Shown: positions 12,490 to 22,526 of the stretch, one piece after another
Layout of the letters: the number at the start of each line of letters is the position of its first letter
How positions within the stretch are numbered: the first letter of the stretch is position 1
NCBI GenBank assembly: GCA_037176705.1
Contig: CM073888.1
Span: forward strand, 45,824,810 to 45,888,809
Direction: 5' to 3'
Length of the DNA stretch: 64,000 nucleotides
Source: Molossus alvarezi
Taxonomy: Eukaryota; Chordata; Mammalia; Chiroptera; Molossidae
Made by a program: the position numbers and the translations under genes
Notes under the pieces: model-generated
What the model was told of the DNA's origin: nothing
Databases searched by the model: none
The model's input: the letters and a program-made list of their open reading frames with translations, nothing else

Positions 12490-12720
12490 GTAGAGTGGAA
12501 ATGGCCCAGGATTTAGAATCAGACGGCAGAGCTCAGTTCCAGCCCCACCTTTCCCTGAGGGTGATATCAGGCGAATAATTTGACCTCTGTGAGCTTGCTT
12601 CCTTGTTTATAAAATGAGGATAATGATGCTATCATCCTCACTGAATTATCATGAGGATTAACGGAGACTATAGGAGAAAGTGCAAATAGTAACTAAATTC
12701 TGTACCAGTTGAAGGCAAAG
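12490..12720 (+). mobile_element. MIR SINE
   Basis: Reads in MIR order: GATTTAGAATCAGACGGCAG, CAGTTCCAGCCCCACC, ATAATTTGACCTCTGTGAGC, TTATAAAATGAGGATAATGA, ATCATGAGGATTAACGGAGA. This is the pan-mammalian core SINE in sense orientation. Confidence 0.8.
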
Positions 12721-13049
12721 ATGCTTAACCACAGGAAATTTTCTTTAAGGGAGTAAGCAACCTAAACATGAAAACAATAGCAAGCAGTAAGAAAGGGAAA
12801 AACAAAACAAAAAACCAAAACATAAACCTGAAACCCAAAGAAAAGAAAGTTGAATTGCAGTTGAGACTCAGGACTGGAGGGGGCGCCAGTGAGGGTCAGG
12901 ATCTGGGATGATAAATGACTTTGGCTGGGTTTAGGAACTTGGTGTTTAGATCTGGGACTGAGAGTGTGGACAGGGTGTTCTAAGTAAGGGGAATACGGTC
13001 TATTTGCAAAATTGCAATGATAGGCTTCATTTATCTAAACTTTGTTAAG

Positions 13050-13230
13050 ATCTTTTTACTGTATTTCTTTTTTATTTATTTTTATTTTATTTTATTTTTC
13101 CATCACCATTTATCCCCTCTATGTCCTCTTCCACCTCCACCCCCCACCCCCATCACCATATTGTTGTCCATGTCCAAGAGTTCTCTCTCTATCTTTCTCT
13201 TTTTCGCTCAATCCCTCCAAAACTTACCGC
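13050..13230 (-). mobile_element. L1 3' UTR end, antisense
   Basis: A T-rich start (antisense A-tail at 13064-13100) leads to a CATCACC-rich, C-rich tract and CATATTGTTGTCCATGTCCA. This is the antisense of the bat L1 3' UTR seen in sense at 29.5 and 46.1 kb (TGGACATGGACAACAA). Confidence 0.75.
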
Positions 13231-13649
13231 GCCAACACAGTTACTGTCTTTCTAATCATGTTTCTTATTAAGGTTGGAAGGCTTTTCTTATAGGTTAACC
13301 TAATTATAAATCTATGTGAAAAAGAGGACTTGGTAAACAGCGAAAACTGATTTTTGTAGCTGGCAAAAATGTTATCATCGGGGTGTGCTTGACTTACCCT
13401 TACAGCTGTTTTATTGGGCTCATAGCATCTTGTCACAGATCCTTGTCCACCGCTATTTGATCTCCATAAAGGTGATCATTGTGACTGTGAGGAATCTCAT
13501 CTTTGCTTTGTCAATAGCCCAGAATTTAAATGTGCTGCTTCTAAATCTACCCACAAATGGACCAACAAACATGATATGATAGTCTTCTTGAACCAGTGTG
13601 GCTTACCAGAACTTGAGTCAGGTAGCTTGGCTTAAATTTTGCCTACTTT

Positions 13650-13975
13650 ATTTTTTTTTCCTTTTTATTGAGTTTATTGGGATGAGATTGGTTATTAAAA
13701 TTATATTGATTTCAGGTGTGTAATTCTGTAATACATCATCTGTATATTGTATTGTGTGTCCACCACACAAGTCTCCTTCCGTCACCATTTGTCCCATTTA
13801 CCCTCTTCTACCTCCCCAACCCCCTTTCCCTTTGACTGTCACCATACTGTTGTCTGTGTCTATGAGGTTTTTTTTTTCTTAATCCCTTCACTTTTTTCAC
13901 CCAGTCTTATAACCCTCCCTCCCCTCTGACAGCTGTCTGTCTGTTCTCTATCTGTGATTTATTTAAATGCTCTCT
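13650..13975 (-). mobile_element. L1 3' end, antisense, second copy
   Basis: Starts with TTTTTATTGAGTTTATTGGG and includes TTGATTTCAGGTGTGTAATT, ATACTGTTGTCTGTGTCTAT and TCTTAATCCCTTCAC. This is an L1 3' UTR in minus orientation, older than the copy at 28.8 kb. Confidence 0.75.
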
Positions 13976-14931
13976 CTTTTTTAAACAATGACCTTTAATT
14001 CTTTGTTCTAATCTACACAAAATATTAGGTTGAAATAACTGCTTCTGCCTGATTTTATAGACAATCCGTAGTTCCCACTGGATCCCGCTCCGGAGTAACG
14101 TGAACCAAGAATCCATAACACAAAACGGTGTGGCTAAAAAATCTTCAGACTTCAATAACGTGAAAAATGTTACTCTGAGATGTTTGTTTATAGTGAAATG
14201 TCCTGTCGTCACACTCCTTTCATTAAGTGGTATGAGATCTATGTTTTTACATAAGTTGTCATTACTTTGTTGAAGATATGACAATATTGAAATTTAAGAT
14301 AACTGATTTTCAAATAAAATCAATCCTATTGATAGGTTTAGAAACAAAAGAGCCTCACATTTATATTACTGCCTTCTTTTTGTTATGGGAGGGGAGGTGG
14401 GAGGAGCTGGTGTGCATGAAGAAGGGATTGTTTTTTGTGGAGACAAGCCGAGTATTTCAGGGAAATAAGAAAGTAGTAACAGATGTAAAGTCAAGGTGAG
14501 AAATGGCACACACTTCTCCCTCCTTCCTGCTTCCCACTTCAAGTTACATTCCATCTGGGATACTTTAGACCTTTCCCCAACATTTCAGTTACTGAAAATA
14601 AACCTGGAAATTTTGGTCTGCTTACCCTCTGGTTGGGGCACTAAGAATTAAGCCTTTCTTAGTAAGTTCTTGTGATTTACTTATATAGCAAAAACTAACC
14701 ATAACTCAAGCACCTCATGGTACATTATAGGTCAAAATACATCATCTAAGTCAATTTTATACTTAAAAAACGATGCTGCCTACCTCACCTCGCGTCTGCC
14801 ACCCACCTAGCTAGTTTCCCTTCCTCACCCAGGCCTTCAGAGCTGAGGCCAGCCTGACCTCGCTCTCCAGACCAACCCCAGAGCGACAGCAACAGCCTCA
14901 GGTTTTCTTTCTTTGGAACTCAGCATGCACT
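13976..14931. other. Single-copy DNA upstream of the minisatellite
   Basis: A 125-codon minus-strand frame (13907-14284) overlaps the L1 3' end and is not gene-like. From about 14780 the base composition turns C-rich (CCTCACC, CCACCTAG), grading into the tandem repeat. Confidence 0.4.
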
Positions 14932-15447
14932 CCCCCTACTCCGGGGGCCCGGGTCCACTGCCCACCGTGCTCCCCCTACTCCGGGGGCCGGGGTACACTA
15001 CCCACTGCGGTCCCCCTACTCCGAAGTCCGGGGTCCACTGCCCACCGCGGTCCCCCTACTCCGGGGCCGGGGTCCACTGCCCACCGCGGTCCCCCTACTC
15101 CGGGGCCGGGGTCCACTGCCCACCGCGGTCCCCCTACTCCGGGGCCGGGGTCCACTGCCCACCACGGTCCCCCTACTCCGGGGCCGGGGTCCACTGCCAT
15201 CCGCGGTCCCCCTACTCCCGGAGCCAGGGTCCACTGCCCACCGCGGTCCCCCTACTCCGGGAGCCAGGGTACACTGCCCACCGCGGTCCCCCTACTCCGG
15301 GAGCCGGGGTCTCCTGCCATCCGCGGTCCCCCTACTCCGGGGGCCGGGGTCCCCTGCCATCCGCGGTCCCCCTACTCCGGGGGCCGGGGTCCACTGCCCA
15401 CCTCGGTCCCCCTACTCCAGGGGCCGGGGTACACTGCCCACCGCACT
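14932..15447 (+). repeat. GC-rich minisatellite, 13 units of 39-40 bp
   Basis: Units start with CCCCCTACTCCGG at 14932, 14972, 15012, 15052, 15091, 15130, 15169, 15208, 15248, 15288, 15328, 15368 and 15408. Four consecutive units (15052-15207) are 39 bp and the rest 40 bp. Each contains a CCGGGGTCCACTGCC core, and most end in CCGCGGT. All are CpG-rich with G runs. A 203-codon frame (14913-15524) results because no unit contains a stop. I do not regard it as a protein gene. Confidence 0.97.
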
Positions 15448-15697
15448 CCTCCCAAACTCCCACCTGCCGTCAGCCATACCTGACACTTGAGACCACGCCC
15501 CTACTTGTCCAAAGTGCCCCCTAGCACAACTCATTTGTACGACTCATTCCGTTCACCATTCAGAAGACAGCACTAGGACATTTCTTTTGACTGTGTTCTG
15601 AAATCTCCAGCCTGTTACTTCCTCAGATCTCCTGGGACCTGGTACATGATCCTAAATTCCCAGCTGGTGCCAGAGCCACTGCGCTGTACTCCGTTCT

Positions 15698-15740
15698 TTT
15701 TTAAAACTATGTTTCCGTTGATTTTAAGAAGAGAGAGTGA

Positions 15741-15813
<73 letters not shown>

Positions 15814-15942
15814 GTCAGCTGCCTCTCCTCTCCCACGCGCCCTGACAGGGGATCTAACCTGCAACCAGGGTGTGTGCCCTGACCAGGACCGGCAACGGCG
15901 GCCGTTTGGAGCATGGAGGACGCTCCAGCCGCGCAGCCAGGG
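15698..15942 (-). mobile_element. VES SINE with expanded (GA)n and TSD
   Basis: The direct repeats CTGTACTCCGTTCT (15684-15697) and CTGTACTCTGTCCT (15943-15956) bound it. Inside, the antisense CTCTCT block has grown to about 75 bp of GA (15733-15810). The head part is GC-rich and diverged (CGGCAACGGCGGCCGTTTGG), probably altered after insertion. Confidence 0.85.
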
Positions 15943-15956
15943 CTGTACTCTGTCCT

Positions 15957-16571
15957 GAAGGTCCTCCCAGTGGTTCCAGTGGTTCCAGTGGTCTGCCCCT
16001 GGGTCTCAGCCCGGCTGTGGGAGACATGAGCCAAAGAGCAGCTTTCCTTCTTGCCCACGTGCTTCCCCAAGACTCCTGGTTAATCAGCTCACCCCAGGCT
16101 TTAGAACGTCATCTTGAACTGTGCTTCCCAACTGCCCCTTTTCCCGCCCAACTCACACACACCCTGGGCTAAGAGCCCTCAGGATTATGACTAAGCCTGG
16201 TACGCCCCTCAGACATCAGCTTCCACAAATGACCATCCTTCCTAGTGAGGGAGTGCCTCTCTTTTCCCTGCTCTGCTTTGCAAATGTTGTCAGCATGCCT
16301 CATGCAGCATTCCCCCAGCGGCAGCAGCTGCGTGCCTGGCGTTGTCCTGGCTGATGGAGAGGCAAAAAGGGCACGTTCTGGCCGTGAAGAGGTGGACAGA
16401 CCTCATCCCTCCTAGTAACGTCCAAGCTCAGAGATCATTTGTTGAGTATATCTCTCCTTAGATTGCAACCTACGTTCTATGCAAAGAGCATAACAATGGG
16501 GTTATACAGAATTGGACTCCTAGCCAAGTGTTACCTTAAGAAATAGTTTAGTTATGCAATAATTCTTCTTT
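15957..16571. other. Single-copy DNA, no gene seen
   Basis: Includes a short direct repeat of CAGTGGTTC at 15968-15990. The 100-codon frame at 15870-16172 starts inside the SINE and is not credible. Confidence 0.4.
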
Positions 16572-16791
16572 TTTTTTTAATCCTCACCCGAGGATACTTT
16601 CCATTTATCTTCAGATACAGTGGGAGGGAGAAAGAGGGAGAGAGAAACATCGATGTGAGAGAGGCACCTCGACTGGTTGCCTCCCTAGCAAACCTGACCA
16701 AGGGCTGGGACCGACCTGCAACGGAGGTACGTGCCCATGACCCTTTGGTCTTTGGTCCGATGCTCCAGCCACTGAGCCAAACCAACCAGGG
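16572..16791 (-). mobile_element. VES SINE with TSD
   Basis: The minus strand has head, B-box region, CATCGATGTTTCTCTCTCCC and CTCGGGTGAGGATT end. Direct repeats: GCAATAATTCTTCTTTT near 16555 and TTCAATAGTTCTTTTATT from 16792. A few bases are lost in the centre. Confidence 0.92.
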
Positions 16792-17388
16792 TTCAATAGT
16801 TCTTTTATTATTAAAAATGCAAGTATCACATAGGATTGCTTGTATAATGCAACATGGAAACAAAGGAAAAAAACATATGTTCAGAGCCATCCAAACCCTT
16901 GCAGGTTTATAGATCTGGGTCATTGATTCTCAATGGAGGTGGGACCTCCCCCTGGAGGGCATTTCGGAAACTTGTGGGGGGAATTGTTTGTTTTCACAGT
17001 GATTGGGGGATACTCCCAGCAGTTGATGGAGCAGGCATGCCAGATGTCCAACAGTGAGGGGATAGTTTACCCAATGAGAAAGCTGAGTTTTGTACAACTT
17101 TTAAATATCCCAGAAAATAGTCACATACATCAGAAATTTGTTTGTAATTATCTGAGCCTGAAACCCAAAGCTACTTTATATATAGACACAGAGTACTTTT
17201 GAAGAATTTTAATATACTCTGAATTTCCAGGAAAGCAATTGACCATGTAAAACAAAAGAAGAATGGATTCTGTGTTAGAATGTCAGTAGGAGTTGTTTGT
17301 CATTTTGAGAGCTCACATCACCAATTGTAATTGATCTTCAGTGGCCCATATGACAAAACTATTTTAGTCTGTGTCTATAGATGTCACC
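16792..17388. other. Single-copy DNA, no gene seen
   Basis: Short overlapping plus-strand frames (16854-17202) have no recognisable content. The text is not obviously repetitive. Confidence 0.4.
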
Positions 17389-17403
17389 AAAAATCATAAT
17401 AAA

Positions 17404-17630
17404 CTCTGGCCGGTTTGGCTCAGTGGTTAGAGTGTCATCAGCCTGTGGACTCAAGGGTCAGAGGTTCGATTCCTAGTCAAGGGCGTGCACCTGGGTTGCA
17501 GAGTCGACCCCCAAACCTGGTTGGGGTAGTGCAGGAGGCAACCAATCAATGTGGACAGGTCGATGTTTTTCTATCTCTCTTTCCCTCCCTCTCTTCCACT
17601 CTATCTAAAAAAAAAAAAAAAAAAAAAAAA
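17404..17630 (+). mobile_element. VES SINE with TSD
   Basis: CTCTGGCCGGTTTGGCTCAG head, GGTTCGATTCCTAGTCAAGG B box, a TATCTCTCTTTCC block and a run of about 23 A. The direct repeat AAAAATCATAATAAA at 17389-17403 and about 17626-17641 is a clean TSD. Confidence 0.94.
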
Positions 17631-17641
17631 ATCATAATAAA

Positions 17642-18563
17642 AGAAATTTGAGATGTCTTTTAATGGATTTGACATCAAATATTATATTAGCAGAGACACA
17701 TAAAACACAAGTTGGACTGAGGTTCATTAAAAAAGACTGGTTGACAACATTTTACATTCAAAACTTTTTGAGGCAAAATAATTAGACATCTATGTTGTAA
17801 AAATTATATTTTGAAATTATTTGGTGACTTTGGGGGTTATTTGCTGTTTTTAAGTCTTACTCTGATATTGTCCCCGGAAGTATACCACACAACTTGTCTG
17901 CAGCCTCTTGAACTAGAGTTTCTTTTCTTCATCTACCTTCTATTCTTCATCATCTATCAAAACTACAGCCTCCAAGGACTTCTGAAATACTAGAGACTGA
18001 ACATATGTCTGAAAAGATAGTCGACAGCATTTTCTGTGCTATTTTGTCATTATCCTAATCCATGTCATAACATTGGGAATTATTTGGATATTGCACTTAT
18101 AAACAGAGTTCAGCTCATCTGTAAAAAAATTGAATTTCATTTTTTACACTTTGACTCTGTATTTCTTCTTGAGATTTTTCTCCTAGTTATATTAGGATTA
18201 ACTCTCCCTTTTTATTATGACATGCCAATAGACATAGCCTGTTATTACTTATCCTAGCACTAGTTTTTATTCTTGTATCCATTTATACTTTTCCTCTGTT
18301 ATTTTTTTAATTCTTCTTGTAAAAAATGGCTTCTGACCTTCTTAATACCAACCTTATTAATTATAAATAAGTATAAACATATAACCATTTTACTGTGTCT
18401 TTTAGTGTATTGATGCCCATGCATTTACAAATTGAGCTATATGCTTTTTTATCAGAAATTACTTTCCCTTAGTTCTCCTCTGCAGGTAACAGTTAGATGT
18501 TGTATGGTAGGCAGGTAGGTTGTATTACTTATGACTTGTATTTTAGAATAATAAAGGGGATTG
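17642..18563. other. AT-rich single-copy DNA
   Basis: Small frames rich in F, L, I and Y (17811-17993, 18036-18257) reflect AT composition. No transcript or repeat signal was recognised. Confidence 0.4.
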
Positions 18564-18832
18564 TTATAAAAAGGAGCATTGGATTTGATAGGGTTGTTTC
18601 AACTGCTCTAAATCCAGCACATTAACAAGTAGTTTTATCCTGGGAAGCGCTTCCTGCAAGGCAGAAGTGGAACTTGGAATAGCAGCCAGTGTGGCACAAG
18701 CACCATCAGCATAAACAACAAATGGAGCAGACCCAGTGCCTGCCAGTGAGGTGCCAGCCCTACTTAGAATCCTAGCTCGTGGTGGTGACAGCCTCGACAA
18801 GGCACTGCTGCGTCCTGTCTCTCCACCCAGGG
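18564..18832 (-). pseudogene. Unidentified coding-like fragment, possible gene relic
   Basis: The minus strand is open from about 18832 to a stop at 18562-18564, some 89 codons. Composition is balanced (A, L, S, G, R, P rather than low-complexity), unlike the frames around it. It lacks a convincing ATG; the frame only shows a TTG. No poly-A tract or TSD was found, and its upstream edge abuts a MIR. It may be an old exon or retrocopy relic, or chance. I cannot name a parent gene. Confidence 0.2.
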
Positions 18833-18834
18833 CA

Positions 18835-18985
18835 ATGGTGCCGGGTTTTGTTCGAGATGCTCTTTATGTGTTATCCCATTTGATCTTGTTTTTCTTTTTA
18901 ATCCTTACCCTAGGATATTTTTCCATTTATCTTCAGACAGAGTGTGAGAGAGGGAGGGGGAGAAAGAGGGAGAGAGAGAGAGAGG

Positions 18986-19017
<32 letters not shown>

Positions 19018-19340
19018 AACATTGATGTGAGAGAGACACATTGACTGGTTGCCTCTTATGCCACCCCGACCAGGGCCAAGGACTGAATTGCAACTGAGGT
19101 ACGTGCCCTTGACCGGAATCGAACCCCGGGACTCCTTGGTCTTGAAGCTGATGCTCTAACCGCTGAGCTAAACCGGCCAGAGCCCATTTGATCCTGTTTT
19201 AAAAAGCACTATCAGGAGATGTTATCTCCAATTTCACAGTTGAAGACAGTGAAACATTGAAAAATGTGTATAATACGGTCGTAACGCCAGCAAGCAGCAG
19301 AGCTGGGACTGTGACGTAGAAACTCTGCCTCCTAAAACCC
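18835..19340 (-). mobile_element. MIR SINE split by a VES insertion
   Basis: The two halves are 18835-18891 (GTGCCGGGTTTTGTTCGAGA, TTTATGTGTTATCCCATTTG) and 19183-19340 (GATGTTATCTCCAATTTCAC, AGCAGAGCTGGGACTGTGAC). Together they give the reverse complement of MIR in the right order. Confidence 0.8.
18892..19182 (-). mobile_element. VES SINE nested in MIR
   Basis: Full-length VES in minus orientation. The TSD CCCATTTGATCTTGTTT (18875-18891) and CCCATTTGATCCTGTTT (19183-19199) differ by one base. A long antisense GA block (18945-19018) with GGGA interruptions makes it longer than the other copies. Confidence 0.95.
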
Positions 19341-19611
19341 ATACTTGCCCTGCCCCACCCCTCCCCCACCCGGACCGATTTTGTGTTCATTTATGCAACT
19401 AAACACAATGAACACTGCAGAAAGCACATATGGTAGTTGTTTGTGAACAGCACTTTGCACCAAAACAAGAAATAACAAATGATATGACAGTAGGATTCAT
19501 AACTGTCTGCTAACATTTGGAGCTTGACAATAGGGGCCTTATTGCAACCTAGCACGCATACAGTTGCACACATTCATGTGATCGTCTAGTTTATCATCCA
19601 CCTGAATTATT

Positions 19612-19661
19612 TATTTATTTTTTTAAACATTTTTTTCTTTACTGATTTGAGAGAGAGAGGA

Positions 19662-19696
<35 letters not shown>

Positions 19697-19847
19697 TCGA
19701 TGACAGGAAACATCGATTGGCCACCTCCAGCATGCCCCCCACTGGGGATCGGGCCCATAACCTGGGCATGTGCCCTGACCAGGAATCAAACCGGCAACCT
19801 CTTGGTGCATGGGTGGATGCCCAACCACTGAGCCACACTAGCCAGGC
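19612..19847 (-). mobile_element. VES SINE, 'ACCAAGAGGTT' subtype, with TSD
   Basis: The minus strand shows GGCCTGGCTAGTGTGGCTCA, GCACCAAGAGGTTGCCGGTT and an end in CTCTCAAATCAGTAAAGAAA. CCACCTGAATT lies on both sides (from 19598 and from 19848). Confidence 0.94.
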
Positions 19848-19899
19848 CCACCTGAATTTTAGTAATAAGGGGAAATAATACTAGCTTGCAGGTACTGAT

Positions 19900-19990
19900 T
19901 AAATTCTGTGGGCTCCTTGAAGACAGGGGGTCTTCATCTCCTCAACTTCAGTGCTAAGCACAATGTCTGCTACAAAGTAGGTGCTGAGTA
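19900..19990 (+). mobile_element. L2 LINE 3' end
   Basis: Contains GGGCTCCTTGAAGACAGGGG, then CTAAGCACAATGTCTGCTAC and AAAGTAGGTGCTGAGTAGAT. This is the L2 3' end in sense orientation. Confidence 0.7.
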
Positions 19991-20354
19991 GATGTCTACT
20001 GTTAACACCGACTGGTGATGCAGCATTCTGCAGCAAACCATGTGAGCAAAGGTATGTCGTCTCTCACGTGCTGTCTTGGAGACCTTGGAACCTCATGTTT
20101 GTTGTCATAAACTCCTGTGGAAGGATCAGGAGAATATCTCCACATTCACTTGCACTCCGAAGAGTTGACTCCTTGAGCTCTGCCAGCACACACAGCTGCA
20201 GGATTACTTGGGAGGTGACTGAGGACGAACTAGTGGCAAGGCAGCTTTGGGTAAGCGAGGCTAAGAGAATAATTGTAAATTTAATAACGAAGGAAAAGAG
20301 ATAATATTCTATACATATGAAATTTCAAGCTCTATACATTTTTTCAACTATTTT

Positions 20355-20515
20355 CTTTTTTAATTTTAGAGAGGGAGGAAGGGAGAGGGAAAGAGAGAAA
20401 CATCGATGTGAAAGAGATACATCAATCAGTTGCCTCTCATATATGTCCCGACTGGAGACCGGGGATCAAACCCAAAACCTAGATATGTTCCCTAACTGGG
20501 AATTGAACCCACAAA
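20355..20515 (-). mobile_element. VES SINE, head missing
   Basis: The antisense tail, GA-rich block, AAACATCGATGTGAAAGAGA and central part end near GGGAATTGAACCCACAAATG. The final 40-50 bp carrying the A box are absent or unrecognisable. No convincing TSD was found. Confidence 0.8.
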
Positions 20516-21568
20516 TGTACCCAAGATCTTATTTCTACTCGGAGGGAAGATACTTCTGAAATAATGAACTCTGTCTACTCCACTGACTGACTTACTCTAG
20601 ATAGGACAGGGGTCAGGGGGTCAGGTTTCCCTGACAGGTGGCTGGGGGAACCTAACAGAAAATTGTAGGATAAGATGCTTGGTGTTGGGCATTGAAGATT
20701 GCCTCAGATGATAGGAAAGAAGTGATATGAGTAAAATAAATGCTCTGAGAGGTTATCACATGTAGGAAATGGAAGACCTATGACCTGTGCTTATTCTACC
20801 ATTGACTACCCAGGTGAAGTTGAGCAATTTCCCTGGCTCAGTGTTCTTGCCTGAAAACTGGGAAACTTCAGCAGATTCTCTTTAGTTTCTCTGGTAAAAG
20901 CTGGTGATTCTAAAAGGTACTTATAATCTAAGTACTTTCTGAAGTTAACTAAGTTCTGCCAAAGATTAGGGTGGGAAAAGTGCCCGTTGACGGATGGCAA
21001 AGGGGCTGGGATGGGAGTCCTGAGACATGATTTTGGTCTCTCTTCTGCTCCTAAGACCAGCCCACGAGCATATTGCCCATCTGGAACATTAGATTCCTTT
21101 TCCCTAAAATTAGCGGGTGGGTAGGATGTCCTCTGTCACCTCCAACATTCTCTGTGTTTCCCAATTTGGGAGGTGGATGAGGATGGTTGAGGGGAGACAG
21201 TATTTTCATAAAGTTGTCTTTGCTACATATTAGTGTGCCAGGATGGAGAGGGTCTATACCCCAAAGGGCTTGGTAATGAGGTGGATAGATCCTTGGTATC
21301 ATCTTTCTACAATTCTCTCCAGAATCTTACCAGTCGTATTTACTGGTCCTATGCAATTTTAGATGTTTTCTCAGAGATTTTAATAAATAGTTTAAAGGAT
21401 AAATATTTCAGTCTAGACTGTCACCATCATTTCATTCTATTTCTCAAAAACAGGGAAAAAAGTCCCCTATTTTGGAAAGAACAGCTTCTAAAAAGAGCAA
21501 TGAGCCCAAACTGAAAAAATGTAAATATTGGTGATAAACAATAAAGGGTTAAAAAATTATGTCAAAAA
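20516..21568. other. Single-copy DNA with a possible MIR trace
   Basis: The phrase TACCCAGGTGAAGTTGAGCA with TTCTTGCCTGAAAACTGGGA (20805-20870) resembles a decayed MIR in sense orientation. Elsewhere I see only short frames without recognisable domains. Confidence 0.35.
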
Positions 21569-21582
21569 TATACTAATTTTAG

Positions 21583-21826
21583 CCCTGGCCAGTTTGGCTC
21601 AGAGGTTAGAGTGTCTGCCCCCAGACCAGAGTCCTGGGTTCAGTTCCCACTATGGGCACGTACCTTGGTTGCTGTTTGTCCTCACCGGGTTGGGGTCGTG
21701 TGGGTGGCAGCCAGTCGATGTGTCTCTCTCACATCAATGTTTCTCTCTCTCTCTTCCTGCCTCTCTCCCTCCCACTCTATCTGAAGATAAATGCAAAAAT
21801 GTTCTCGGGTGAGGATAAAAAAAAAA
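21583..21826 (+). mobile_element. VES SINE, full length, with TSD
   Basis: CCCTGGCCAGTTTGGCTCAG head, GGGCACGTACCTTGGTTGCT centre, CATCAATGTTTCTCTCTCTC block and CTGAAGATAAATGCAAAAAT...GGGTGAGGAT end with an A-tail. TACTAATTTTAG occurs on both sides (21571-21582 and about 21828-21839). Confidence 0.96.
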
Positions 21827-22064
21827 ATACTAATTTTAGAAATAGAAATTTGATTTGTGTTACACAAACTATAGATAACAAATTTAAAAAAATAGTTGAT
21901 CAAAAGTGTCCTTCCAAATATGGCTGATTTCAAGGGAGAAAATGTCTCGATTCAATGGGCTGCATTAGGACACAACTTCTTATGCAGCCAGGCTTCCCAA
22001 ACATATCAGATGTGCATCTAAGAGAAACAGTCAATTTTACAAAGCCAGTTAAAGCAAAGGTGAT

Positions 22065-22521
22065 TGTATTAGTTTCCTGCGGTTGCAGTGACAAATTACT
22101 TGGTGACTTAAAACCGTTGAAATGTATTTTTTATTCTCTTACAGTTCTGGAGGCCAGAAGTCCAAACAGGTGTTGGTGGGTTAAAACCACAGTGTCAGCC
22201 AGCAGGACTGCATGACCCCTTCCCATGGTCAAAGCCAACAATGTAGCCTCTTGATTCAGAGTTCACACCACCTTTTCCTTCTGTCTCTCCAGTCAGGTTT
22301 CCTGCTTATAAGTATGCTTGTGATTGCATTTAAAGCCCCCACCCCACCCCCCGCATCATCCAGGATAACCTCCCCATTTCAGGAAACTTGACTCGTATCT
22401 ACAAGGTCCCTTCTATCATACAAGGTAAATTTCACAGTTTCTAGGAATCAGGGCATCAGTGCTTGTTTTTTCGGGTGGTGGGAGGAGCTGGTGGGTGGAG
22501 GGTCTTATTCAGCCTATTACA
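22065..22521 (-). mobile_element. MLT1-type LTR, solo, with 5-bp TSD
   Basis: In sense the element starts TGTAATAGGCTGAATAAGAC and ends GGAAACTAATACA, so both LTR termini survive. GTGAT directly flanks both ends (22060-22064 and 22522-22526), the 5-bp duplication expected for this class. Internal signposts include TTCTGGAGGCCAGAAGTCCA and TTGTGATTGCATTTAAAGCC. No internal viral region remains beside it. Confidence 0.8.
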
Positions 22522-22526
22522 GTGAT

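Noticed and set aside
14913..15524. 203-codon frame over the 40-bp minisatellite
   Set aside because: It shifts through all repeat phases because the unit is not a multiple of three, so it is composition, not selection for protein.
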